From Gammaproteobacteria bacterium (GTDB taxonomy: Bacteria; Pseudomonadota; Gammaproteobacteria; Enterobacterales; GCA-2746155), in the NCBI GenBank assembly GCA_002746155.1, contig NVWF01000018.1, positions 37,238-71,426 on the forward strand: a stretch of DNA of 34,189 bases. Reading direction: 5' to 3'. Under the pieces are notes generated by a model. It searched no databases. It was not told where the DNA came from and saw only the letters and a list, made by a program, of their open reading frames with translations. Positions 24,539-32,481 of the stretch are shown here, one piece after another (position 1 is the stretch's first letter; every line of letters starts with the position of its first letter). The translations under genes were made by a program, and so were the position numbers.

Positions 24539-27500
24539 ATGTTTTTAAGGAATAAAATCAATAAGCTAGCCCTATCAATCACCGTTGCCCTTACAGCATC
24601 TGTGATAATGGCTTCTAGTGAGGTTGAAAATATTGATCTTTCTCAGAATCAACCTGTATCTAACCGATATTCGAAACAAATAGCTCAAGAACAGTTGTTA
24701 TCTCAAGTTAAGCCTGTCTCACAAAATATTAAAAATAATCTAAGTAAGGCTCTTGGTGTGACAACTTTCAGTTGGAAAAATCCACTGAGTCCTGCCTTTA
24801 AAGTTCAAAACACCTATTTTGCTACAGGCTCAGGAAATGGGAAAAATAATCAAATATCACAGGCCAGTGATTTTTATCTAGAACAAAGTGCTTTTCAACA
24901 TGGTTTAAACAAGTCATCCATAAAACAGGCGTTATTAAAATCCGTGAGCAATCAAGGTAAGGGTGCAATAATTACAAGGTATCATCAGCAAGTTTCTGGT
25001 ATCGATGTGTTCAACCGGGAAATTAACCTGATGATGAACCAACAACTAGAGCATATTGCCACTTCTGGATATTTTTCTGATGCTAAAATCGATCCCCTTA
25101 CCTCCAATTTTGTTTTGAATTCTGCTGAAGCTATTCAGATAGCTTTTCAAGATGTGGGTGGAAGTGTCAATCTAAATGAGCTCAGAGCTGGCGACAAGGC
25201 TGGTGTGTTCAATACATTTAGCTCAGTACAGATTAAGTCTGGTTCTACATTAGCACTAGAAGATAATACCCGTATCAAACAAGTTTATTTTCCACTCACT
25301 GATAAATTAGAACCTGCTTTTTATACAGAAATAATTGCTTCAGACCCCAATTCAACATCTGCTTTGGCTTTTAGTTATGTCATATCAGCAATTGATGGAA
25401 AAATATTATTCCGCAATAATCTTATAAGCAATGATACCAAAACCTATCGTGTTTTTGCTGACCCTAGTGGTGTCAATAAACCAATGGATGGTCCAACAGG
25501 TAATGACCTAACACCCAATCCAACCGGTGCAGCTGGAGCAGTAACTGAAATTTTTCAAACCCCTAGTTTAATTACCCTTGATAACGGCCCCATTAGTACC
25601 AATGACCCTTGGCTAGTTGGCACAGATGAAACCAATGGTAACAATGTTGATGCTTATGTTGATATTTCTGCACCTGACGGATTTGGTGGTGCAGGTGATG
25701 CAAGAGCAACTACCACGAGTACTGATACTTTTGACTATACCCATGATTATGATCTTAATTCTATTACCACCGAAGCTCGAAACGCTGCTGTGGTGAATCT
25801 ATTTTATGTGAATAATTTTTTGCACGATTGGTTTTATGATAATGGTTTTGATGAAGCAGCTGGAAATGCCCAAGTAGATAACTACAGTCGAGGGGGAATA
25901 GCAGGTGACCCCTTATTGGCTGAAGGGCAAGATTTTGATGGCTTTGATAATGCTAATATGCGAACCCCCTCAGATGGCGGCTCACCTGTTATGCAAATGT
26001 TTTTGTTCAGGCAAGGAGACGCTAGTAGTAGTTTGTCAGTAACTGGCCTTGGCACTTTTACAACCACTAACGCCAATTTTGGTCCAGTTAATTTTAATAC
26101 TACTGCTGATTTGGTACAACTTATCGATGATCCTTTATCTTCAGATCCTAATGATGCTTGTGAAGCAATAACCAATACCACTGAGCTGAATGGAAATATT
26201 GCGGTGATTAATCGTGGTGAATGTACCTTTGTTGCAAAAGTAAAGTTAGCCCAAGATGCTGGTTCCGTTGGTGTTCTAATGATCAACAATGTACTTGGAA
26301 ATGATACCATTGTAATGGGTGGTGAAGACGCAAGTATTACCATTGCAAGTCTAATGGTTGGTAATGATGATGGCACAAGCATTATCACGGCTATGGAATC
26401 AGGTGGTGGCCTCTTGTCGGCAACACTTCAAAATTCTCAATCATTTCGCGATGGCACTCTTGATAATGGCATCATAGCCCATGAGTGGGGACATTACCTA
26501 TCAAATCGTCTAGTCGGTAATTCTAATGGGCTTAACAATGCCCAAGGCAGGGGTATGGGTGAAGGTTGGAGTGATTTTATTGCCCAGATGATGATATTAC
26601 GCGAGAGTGATAGAAGCATTGTAGGTAATGAAAATTTTGAAGGAGCTTATGCTCCAGCTGGCTACTACGTAGGTGCCAGTTATTATTATGGTTTCCGTCG
26701 TGCGCCCTACAGCACTGATATGAATAAAAATGCCTTAACCTTTAGACATATCGAAGATGGCGTTGCTCTACCAACGACACATACTGTTCGAGGTGATGCC
26801 TCAGGTGCCAATAACTCACAGGTACATAACACCGGAGAAATTTGGGCCAATGCACTGTGGGAAGTGTATGTTAGTCTACTCAATCGCCCTGGTTTAACAT
26901 TTACCGAGGCTGAAGATAGAATGAAAAATTATCTTGTTGCTGGAATGAAAATGACGCCAGTTTCTCCTACTTTTATAGAGGCTCGTGATGGTATTTTAGC
27001 TGCTGCTGCAGCGAATGATGCAACAGATTTCGGGCTTATTTTTGCAGCCTTTGCAAAAAGAGGAATGGGAATAAATGCCGTGGCACCCGATCGATGGTAC
27101 GCAGGGAATGCAGGTGTTGTAGAAGATTTTAACTCAGCTCAAAATTCATTTATCGTTGTTACAAAATTACTAAACACTGGCGTTACTGATAGTGATGGAG
27201 ATAATGCACTTGATGTTGGTGACACTGGCAGCTACAGCATTACCATTGAAAATAAAGGCTCAAATGCTTTAAATGGTGTGACAGCCCAAATCACTTCAGT
27301 CGCTGATATTAGCTTTAGTAATAATGGCGTTTTAAGCTTCTCTGATCTTGCTTCTTTTGGTGATACGGCGACTGCCTCAGTGGATATTACGCTTAATAGT
27401 GCAGGAACTGCTGAAGATATAACACTCATAGTGTCTTTCCCAGTTCCAATGAATGCCCCCACTGGTCTAGAACTACCAGTGGATTTTCAAGAATCCTTCA

Positions 27501-28561
27501 AAGCTAATTTCGATTTAACAAAAACACGTACCGATGATGATGTTGAAATATCAGAATTATCAAATAGCGATTTTGTTCGCACTTCGTCAAACAGTACCTT
27601 TGTACCTTTTACCATAGCCTCGGTTTCAGATTTATCACTGGACTTAAGCAATACAACACAAGTTTGGTGGGGGGTAGATAATACTAGCGAAGGAACAACT
27701 GCGCTTGAATTACCTGAAGTAGAAGTGGCTGCTAGTGGTGATTTTGTGCTTAGTTTTTATCACTTTTACAGTTTTGAAGTGAGCGAAGTCGAAGAAGAAG
27801 ATGTATTTTGGGATGGTGGTGTTATTGAGGTCAGTATCGACGGTGGTGCCTATCAAGATGTTACAGCTTTAGGTGGTATCATGTCATCACCTTATAGTCA
27901 GACATTATCTGCTGGTGCTGTCCAAGTGGGTGGTAGACAGGGGTTTGGTGGCCTAGGTGGTGATGAAACTATCACCATAACCTTTGCTGATGGCACATTA
28001 AATGGAAGTGTTGCGCAATTTAGATTCCTCATAGGAACGGATCAATCTGTTGGTGGTTTTGGTTGGCTAATAGACGATATTAGCTTTACTAACATAGTAG
28101 GAAATGCCTTCAGTGGTTTTGTAGCAGATGGTTTCACTCCTTCTAATATTGCTCCAACGGTAACGGTTACAGATTTAACCACCGTTACTTCAGGGAACCA
28201 AGTAAACATTACAGCCACAGGAGACGATGATGATAATGATACCCTTACTTATCTTTGGTCTCAGGTAAGTGGCCCTGGAAGCGCCATTGACATTTCGGGT
28301 TCAAATACCTCAACAACCTTGTCTTTCACCGCTCCAACAGTTTCAGTAACTAGCTCCTACGTCTTTCAGGTAGTCGTTAACGATGGCACTGTTGACAGCA
28401 CTGCGGCCGAGACAAGTGTCGTGGTAAATCCCACTCCTGCACCTCCTCCAACACAGCCACCACCTCAGTCTGGCGGTGGTGGTGGTAGTAATGGTGCTTG
28501 GATTCTAGGTTTATTATCCATTCTCTTGGTTAGACAAAGACGATTACAGAAGATTAAGTAA
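24539..28561 (+). CDS. Secreted M36 (fungalysin-like) metalloprotease with GlyGly-CTERM
   Basis: This 1340-residue secreted zinc endopeptidase carries a signal peptide (about 8-27) and an FTP/propeptide region (about 60-300). The catalytic domain holds HEWGH (648-652), with Glu675 in GEGWSDF as third zinc ligand. A PA domain (about 515-620, INRGECTFVAKVKLAQDAG) is inserted before HEXXH. Further regions are a DUF11-like beta region (about 880-980), a beta-sandwich with GGFGWLIDDISF (about 1170-1185) and a PKD-like domain (about 1205-1300). A Pro-rich linker leads to SGGGGGSNGAWILGLLSILL and a basic tail. That tail is a GlyGly-CTERM sorting signal, normally cut by rhombosortase after type II secretion. 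The gene is monocistronic, with a strong terminator behind it. Likely for extracellular protein degradation. Confidence 0.9.
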   Translation: MFLRNKINKLALSITVALTASVIMASSEVENIDLSQNQPVSNRYSKQIAQEQLLSQVKPVSQNIKNNLSKALGVTTFSWKNPLSPAFKVQNTYFATGSGNGKNNQISQASDFYLEQSAFQHGLNKSSIKQALLKSVSNQGKGAIITRYHQQVSGIDVFNREINLMMNQQLEHIATSGYFSDAKIDPLTSNFVLNSAEAIQIAFQDVGGSVNLNELRAGDKAGVFNTFSSVQIKSGSTLALEDNTRIKQVYFPLTDKLEPAFYTEIIASDPNSTSALAFSYVISAIDGKILFRNNLISNDTKTYRVFADPSGVNKPMDGPTGNDLTPNPTGAAGAVTEIFQTPSLITLDNGPISTNDPWLVGTDETNGNNVDAYVDISAPDGFGGAGDARATTTSTDTFDYTHDYDLNSITTEARNAAVVNLFYVNNFLHDWFYDNGFDEAAGNAQVDNYSRGGIAGDPLLAEGQDFDGFDNANMRTPSDGGSPVMQMFLFRQGDASSSLSVTGLGTFTTTNANFGPVNFNTTADLVQLIDDPLSSDPNDACEAITNTTELNGNIAVINRGECTFVAKVKLAQDAGSVGVLMINNVLGNDTIVMGGEDASITIASLMVGNDDGTSIITAMESGGGLLSATLQNSQSFRDGTLDNGIIAHEWGHYLSNRLVGNSNGLNNAQGRGMGEGWSDFIAQMMILRESDRSIVGNENFEGAYAPAGYYVGASYYYGFRRAPYSTDMNKNALTFRHIEDGVALPTTHTVRGDASGANNSQVHNTGEIWANALWEVYVSLLNRPGLTFTEAEDRMKNYLVAGMKMTPVSPTFIEARDGILAAAAANDATDFGLIFAAFAKRGMGINAVAPDRWYAGNAGVVEDFNSAQNSFIVVTKLLNTGVTDSDGDNALDVGDTGSYSITIENKGSNALNGVTAQITSVADISFSNNGVLSFSDLASFGDTATASVDITLNSAGTAEDITLIVSFPVPMNAPTGLELPVDFQESFKANFDLTKTRTDDDVEISELSNSDFVRTSSNSTFVPFTIASVSDLSLDLSNTTQVWWGVDNTSEGTTALELPEVEVAASGDFVLSFYHFYSFEVSEVEEEDVFWDGGVIEVSIDGGAYQDVTALGGIMSSPYSQTLSAGAVQVGGRQGFGGLGGDETITITFADGTLNGSVAQFRFLIGTDQSVGGFGWLIDDISFTNIVGNAFSGFVADGFTPSNIAPTVTVTDLTTVTSGNQVNITATGDDDDNDTLTYLWSQVSGPGSAIDISGSNTSTTLSFTAPTVSVTSSYVFQVVVNDGTVDSTAAETSVVVNPTPAPPPTQPPPQSGGGGGSNGAWILGLLSILLVRQRRLQKIK

Positions 28562-28577
28562 CTAGTCGACAACAACA

Positions 28578-28610
28578 AAATGGCTGTCATCTGACAGCCA
28601 TTTAACTTTT
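28578..28610 (+). terminator. Rho-independent terminator after the M36 protease
   Basis: AAATGGCTGTCA (28578-28589) pairs with TGACAGCCATTT (28592-28603), giving an 11-12 bp stem with a 2-4 nt loop. AACTTTTTC follows directly. It starts 17 nt after the protease stop and separates that gene from the lipoprotein gene at 28637. Confidence 0.85.
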
Positions 28611-28636
28611 TCTATAATAATTAGTGAGTGTGAAGT

Positions 28637-29050
28637 ATGAAATTTAATACTATTCAAAAATTGTTGTTATTGCTTACAGCCAGTTTTATGTTAATGGCCT
28701 GTAATAATCAACAACAAACCCGTACTAACGGTAATTTGAACTCAGAAGCAACATCACCACTAAGCAAACTAACCCTAAAGGATTTATCAGACAAAACACT
28801 AATGAATATCTCAGATACAAGTATTCTTGATGAGTTTTATGTCAATTGGAGATACAAAACTGAGGTCAACTTTATAAAAATACCCGATCTACCCTATCAA
28901 TTAGAACTAGTCATTAATAATAAAACACAAATTTGGTTATATGATGGTCACTCCTCAGTCACAAATTCTGCTAAAGGTTCTAGTGCCTACTACCAATTAA
29001 AATCAACAGCATTATTAAGTAAGTTTATTAACAAGCATTCATTTAAATAA
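28637..29050 (+). CDS. Small lipoprotein, unknown function
   Basis: The 137-residue protein has a lipoprotein signal peptide ending in LMAC (Cys22), followed by NNQQQ. Asn at +2 suggests outer-membrane sorting. The mature part contains a compact region near 55-135 with alternating strands (FYVNWRYKTEVNFIKIP, YQLELVINNKTQIWLYDG). A Ser-rich loop follows. No known domain was recognised. It lies between a strong terminator and the PilZ gene, with an 80-bp gap to the latter, so it is probably a single-gene unit. Confidence 0.7.
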   Translation: MKFNTIQKLLLLLTASFMLMACNNQQQTRTNGNLNSEATSPLSKLTLKDLSDKTLMNISDTSILDEFYVNWRYKTEVNFIKIPDLPYQLELVINNKTQIWLYDGHSSVTNSAKGSSAYYQLKSTALLSKFINKHSFK

Positions 29051-29129
29051 CTAGTCCAATTACGGTTTATGTCCTATATTAGTAGAAATAAAGTTACTTA
29101 TTAGTATTTGCCATGATGAGGAATAATAA

Positions 29130-29786
29130 ATGTCTAAGGACATTCGTTTAAGTGCTGAAATAGGCACAGATATGACCATTGAGCTACCCAGTCTAAAAAG
29201 TCGCATTAAATTACAGCTAATCGGTCTATTAAAGGATGAATACTTAATTTTTCACCTGCCGAAAAAAATTCAAAACCTGACCTCTTCAGATGATTTTTCC
29301 TCTGGAATTGAGATTAATATCCGAAGTATTTCGCGGGGTTCAGTATTTGGATTTCATGCTTTGATTCTAAGCAAACACTCCATGGCGGAGTCTGTATTAT
29401 TTGTGTCTTACCCTAAGACAATTCAAAAACAAGTTATAAGAAAAAGTCTTCGAGTAAAATGTTTGTTACCTGCACAGTTATCTACCGAAGGAGCAAGTCT
29501 TTCTGGGACTGTGGCTGACATAAGTCGAGGTGGTTGCCATTTTCAGGCTAAAAAAGAATTCTTCACCCTTGAGCAGGTTAAATCAATTCAAGTTGGCAAA
29601 GAAATGAATTTCTTTCTATCTCTACCGGGCATTGATGGTGAAAAAAAGGTCGAGGTGATAATCATCAATATTGCTTTGGACCACGCAAAAGTTGAAATCG
29701 GTTTAGCCTTTAATAATATTGGGCAGGATTTATTAAAATTAATTGATGATATTATTGCCATGAGCTTTGATATATCCCCTCTCTAG
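29130..29786 (+). CDS. PilZ-domain c-di-GMP receptor (YcgR-like)
   Basis: The 218-residue cytoplasmic protein has an N-terminal YcgR-type beta domain (about 10-95) and a C-terminal PilZ domain (about 98-215). The c-di-GMP contact motifs are both intact: RKSLR (104-108, the RxxxR motif) and DISRGG (130-135, the DxSxxG motif). Binding of c-di-GMP is therefore likely. YcgR relatives act on flagellar motors, but no flagellar gene is in the window, so the target is open. GAGGA upstream of the ATG supports the start. The gene lies 78 nt before a receiver-CheC protein and a diguanylate cyclase on the same strand. All three probably belong to one signalling unit. Confidence 0.88.
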   Translation: MSKDIRLSAEIGTDMTIELPSLKSRIKLQLIGLLKDEYLIFHLPKKIQNLTSSDDFSSGIEINIRSISRGSVFGFHALILSKHSMAESVLFVSYPKTIQKQVIRKSLRVKCLLPAQLSTEGASLSGTVADISRGGCHFQAKKEFFTLEQVKSIQVGKEMNFFLSLPGIDGEKKVEVIIINIALDHAKVEIGLAFNNIGQDLLKLIDDIIAMSFDISPL

Positions 29787-29864
29787 GCTACTATGACTAC
29801 TAGAGATAGTTGAAAAACTATTTAGATGAATGTAATAATCAACTGAGAAATGTGAATTGTAAAA

Positions 29865-30923
29865 ATGCCTGCTTCTTTAATAATCTGTGATGACTCAAAT
29901 TTAGCTAGGAAACAGCTGGCAAGATCCTTACCTGACAATTTTGATATGGAAATACATTTTGCTGCTAATGGAATTGAGGCTGTTGATGCTTTACGTAAGG
30001 GTCTCGGCGATATCATGTTTCTAGATTTAAACATGCCAGAGATGGATGGCTATGAAGTTCTTCAGGCTATTAGAGATGAAGATCTCAATTCAATGGTTAT
30101 TGTTGTATCCGGCGATATACAGCCCGAAGCCAGAAAAAGAGTTAAGGCTCTAGGTGCCGTAGAATTCATAAAAAAACCCATTGATATTGAACGCCTACAG
30201 GAAGTCATGTTGGACTATGGTCTGGTTGATGAGATTATCAAACAACCCGCTCAATCTAAGGCAACGAGTAAACCTAAACAAAAATCCGCAACAAAACAAA
30301 TATCATCTGCACTTCAAGATAAAAATTTCCATGTTAACTTTCTTGATTGTTACCAGGAAATTACCAATGTTGGTATGGGTCAAGCCGCCGATCTCTTAGC
30401 AAAAATGCTTGGAGTATTTGTCTCACTTCCTGTTCCTAATGTAAACATTATTGAAGTCAGCGAGATCCATATGGCGCTAACCCTAGCCGATGACGAAAAA
30501 GCTTCCGCTGTCTGTCAAGGCTTTATTGGCAGAGGTATAGCGGGTGAAGCCATTCTCATTTTCAATGATGCAGGCATCGAATGTATTGCTAAATTAATGG
30601 ATCACAAGGGTGAAATTGATGACTGTATCGAACGTGAACTTGTTATGGATATCTCAAATATTTTGATTGGAGCCTGCCTTAATGGAATTGGTAAGCAATT
30701 GAATATTAATTTCTCCCAAGGTCATCCCTTGATACTCGGACAACATAAAAGGGTATCTAGCATGATCAAGGCCAATACTAATCGCTGGAAAAAAACCTTA
30801 GCAATTGAGGTAAACTACACCATCTCAAATGCTGATATTACCTGTGACCTTTTATTGTTATTTACCGAAGATTCTCTCGAAACCTTAAACTCTCTCGTTA
30901 GCTATTTACTGGATGATGAATGA
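29865..30923 (+). CDS. Response regulator fused to CheC-like phosphatase
   Basis: The 352-residue protein joins a receiver domain (about 3-120) to a CheC/CheX-type phosphatase domain (about 155-350) through a Lys/Gln/Ser linker. Receiver residues are complete: Asp9-Asp10 acidic pair, Asp54 phosphoacceptor, Ser82 and Lys103 (KKP). In the CheC part the first active helix reads D161-CYQ-E165-IT-N168, fitting the D/S-x3-E-x2-N phosphatase signature. A second, variant copy (ELVMDISN) has Asp in place of Glu. This could be a self-limiting switch or a dephosphorylase for other receivers. The stop overlaps the start of the diguanylate cyclase gene by 11 nt. Domain calls firm; the target phosphoprotein is unknown. 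Confidence 0.85.
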   Translation: MPASLIICDDSNLARKQLARSLPDNFDMEIHFAANGIEAVDALRKGLGDIMFLDLNMPEMDGYEVLQAIRDEDLNSMVIVVSGDIQPEARKRVKALGAVEFIKKPIDIERLQEVMLDYGLVDEIIKQPAQSKATSKPKQKSATKQISSALQDKNFHVNFLDCYQEITNVGMGQAADLLAKMLGVFVSLPVPNVNIIEVSEIHMALTLADDEKASAVCQGFIGRGIAGEAILIFNDAGIECIAKLMDHKGEIDDCIERELVMDISNILIGACLNGIGKQLNINFSQGHPLILGQHKRVSSMIKANTNRWKKTLAIEVNYTISNADITCDLLLLFTEDSLETLNSLVSYLLDDE

Positions 30924-31893
30924 TATGAACGATACCTCAGTGGATATGACTGAATTTCATTGGTTGATGGACATGGTCCAATCCATAGACGTGGGTTTAA
31001 TTGTAATGGACAGGGATCACAAGATAACTGTCTGGAATACCTTCATGGAAAACCACAGCGACAAGTCATCCAACTTTGTTCGCTCGAAAGTTCTATTTGA
31101 TTTATTTCCTGATACGCCCTTGGATTGGATCAGAACAAAAATAGACAGTGTTTTTAAATTAGAAAACCGAGCCTTTAGTACCTGGGAACAAAGACCTTAT
31201 TTATTAGAATTCAGCAATTATCATCCAATAACGGGTAGCTGTACTTATATGTACCAAAACATTTCGATCATACCCCTGAGATCCACAAAAGGTTCGGTTG
31301 ATCATGTATGCCTTATTATTTATGACGTAACCAATATAGCTAGTCAGCGCAAAGAATTACACAGCGCTAACAGGCAGCTCGAAGAATTATCCCGCACTGA
31401 TGCCCTTACTCAATTGAATAATAGGGGTTATTGGGAAAAATGTTTACAACTTGAATACCGGCGATTTCAACGTGATCATGTTCCAAAAACACTTATCATT
31501 TTAGATATCGACCACTTTAAAGCTATTAATGATACTTATGGTCATCCTGCAGGCGACCTAATAATTCAGGAAGTCGCTAACTCCCTAAGGTCTAACCAAC
31601 GAGACACGGATATATCAGGACGCTATGGTGGAGAGGAATATGTTATTATCTTGGGCAATGTTACGGAAAAAAGTGCTCGTATTTTTTCTGAAAGGTTACG
31701 CACCAACATAGAAAAATTAGTTGTGAATTATACCGATGTTGAATTATCAGTCACGGTGAGCTTGGGTCTAGCGGAACTGACAGAAGATTGCACAGATCCT
31801 AAAGATTGGTTATCAAGAGCAGATAAGGCGCTATATGGTGCCAAGGAAACTGGTCGAAATAAAAGTGTTTTGTTTTCTTCTATGCCTAAGTAA
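30913..31893 (+). CDS. PAS-GGDEF diguanylate cyclase
   Basis: The 326-residue cytoplasmic protein has an N-terminal PAS-like sensor (about 15-142, starting at QSIDVGLIVMDRDHKITVWN), a short coiled linker (about 145-160) and a GGDEF domain (about 160-325). The active-site motif is GGEEY (239-243), a functional-type variant that keeps the two Gly and the acidic pair. The allosteric I-site RDTD (230-233) lies exactly five residues upstream, so c-di-GMP product inhibition is expected. LDIDHFKAIND supplies the metal-binding Asp region. The start is overlapped by the receiver-CheC gene, with alternatives ATG 30913, 30916 and 30925. With no transmembrane segment, the PAS input must be intracellular. 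It probably makes c-di-GMP sensed by the PilZ protein two genes upstream. Confidence 0.9.
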   Translation: MMNDMNDTSVDMTEFHWLMDMVQSIDVGLIVMDRDHKITVWNTFMENHSDKSSNFVRSKVLFDLFPDTPLDWIRTKIDSVFKLENRAFSTWEQRPYLLEFSNYHPITGSCTYMYQNISIIPLRSTKGSVDHVCLIIYDVTNIASQRKELHSANRQLEELSRTDALTQLNNRGYWEKCLQLEYRRFQRDHVPKTLIILDIDHFKAINDTYGHPAGDLIIQEVANSLRSNQRDTDISGRYGGEEYVIILGNVTEKSARIFSERLRTNIEKLVVNYTDVELSVTVSLGLAELTEDCTDPKDWLSRADKALYGAKETGRNKSVLFSSMPK

Positions 31894-31923
31894 ATAGTTA
31901 GGTAGATGGTTAAGTAGGTAGTT
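31888..31923. repeat. Three tandem 12-bp repeats between convergent stops
   Basis: Three units, AAGTAAATAGTT, AGGTAGATGGTT and AAGTAGGTAGTT, follow each other without gaps and differ at a few positions each. The first contains the stop codon of the diguanylate cyclase. The last runs into the stop codon of the opposing gene. No stem-loop is apparent. It looks like local slippage-type duplication rather than a CRISPR or mobile element. Confidence 0.6.
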
Positions 31924-32335
31924 AAGCAGCGTTAAATTTTTCAAGAAAATCCGTTTTAAGTAGATCACCATTAAAGCGTAATTCTTCAATTTCAATATCG
32001 ATAAAGGGTGTGGGATGACAGAGATAAACGTTTACTTCCTTAAGATAATTGACTTGAGGTTCTGAAGTTCCTGACAGGAGAACAGTTTCTTTCTGAGTAC
32101 GAATGGTAGCACTATCGATTATTTCCCAATGCTCACCATCACGATCTGTATATTCCAACACTAGAATGGATGGAAGTTGTTCAGTATTTTTAAGTTTTAA
32201 CCAAGCAGCAACTTCAAAACGAGGGTGTGGTGTACGATTAGATACCTCGACCTCATTTCGATTAAAGTGCATCAACAGTACATGATGCATACTTTCCTTA
32301 GGGCTCGGTACTTTATTACTATCCCAGTCCATCAT
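31922..32335 (-). CDS. Hypothetical cytoplasmic protein
   Basis: The 137-residue protein has no signal peptide or transmembrane segment and no cysteine cluster. It is predicted to be mostly beta strands, with hydrophobic/charged alternation (FEVAAWLKLKN, SILVLEYTDRDGEHWEI, VNYLKEVNVYLCHPTP). I do not recognise a family. The gene converges on the diguanylate cyclase gene with only 28 nt between stop codons, and follows the POT transporter gene on the same strand after a 146-bp gap. Two ATGs overlap at the start; the first is used here. Confidence 0.65.
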   Translation of the reverse strand: MMDWDSNKVPSPKESMHHVLLMHFNRNEVEVSNRTPHPRFEVAAWLKLKNTEQLPSILVLEYTDRDGEHWEIIDSATIRTQKETVLLSGTSEPQVNYLKEVNVYLCHPTPFIDIEIEELRFNGDLLKTDFLEKFNAA

Positions 32336-32481
32336 ATAACCTATTCAAATTTAACTTTAAAACACTATTAGCCACAATCACCTAATTTACAGTCATTATA
32401 GACCATATTCCCTGTCTTTTATGTGTTGAATATCACAACTTGCACAAGTCTAGACATCTTTTACCTGTAAATCAGAGATAA

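Noticed and set aside
29806-29821. ATAGTT-GAAA-AACTAT hairpin between the PilZ and receiver-CheC genes
   Set aside because: The stem is 6 bp, AT-rich and lacks a following U-tract, so it is not a credible terminator.
31627-31641. GGEEY taken as a degenerate, inactive GGDEF motif
   Set aside because: The Gly pair and both acidic residues are kept, GGEEF-type variants are active in known cyclases, and the I-site RDTD is in the correct position.
31888-31923. Tandem repeats as a CRISPR array
   Set aside because: Units are 12 bp, contiguous and without spacers, and no cas gene is present.
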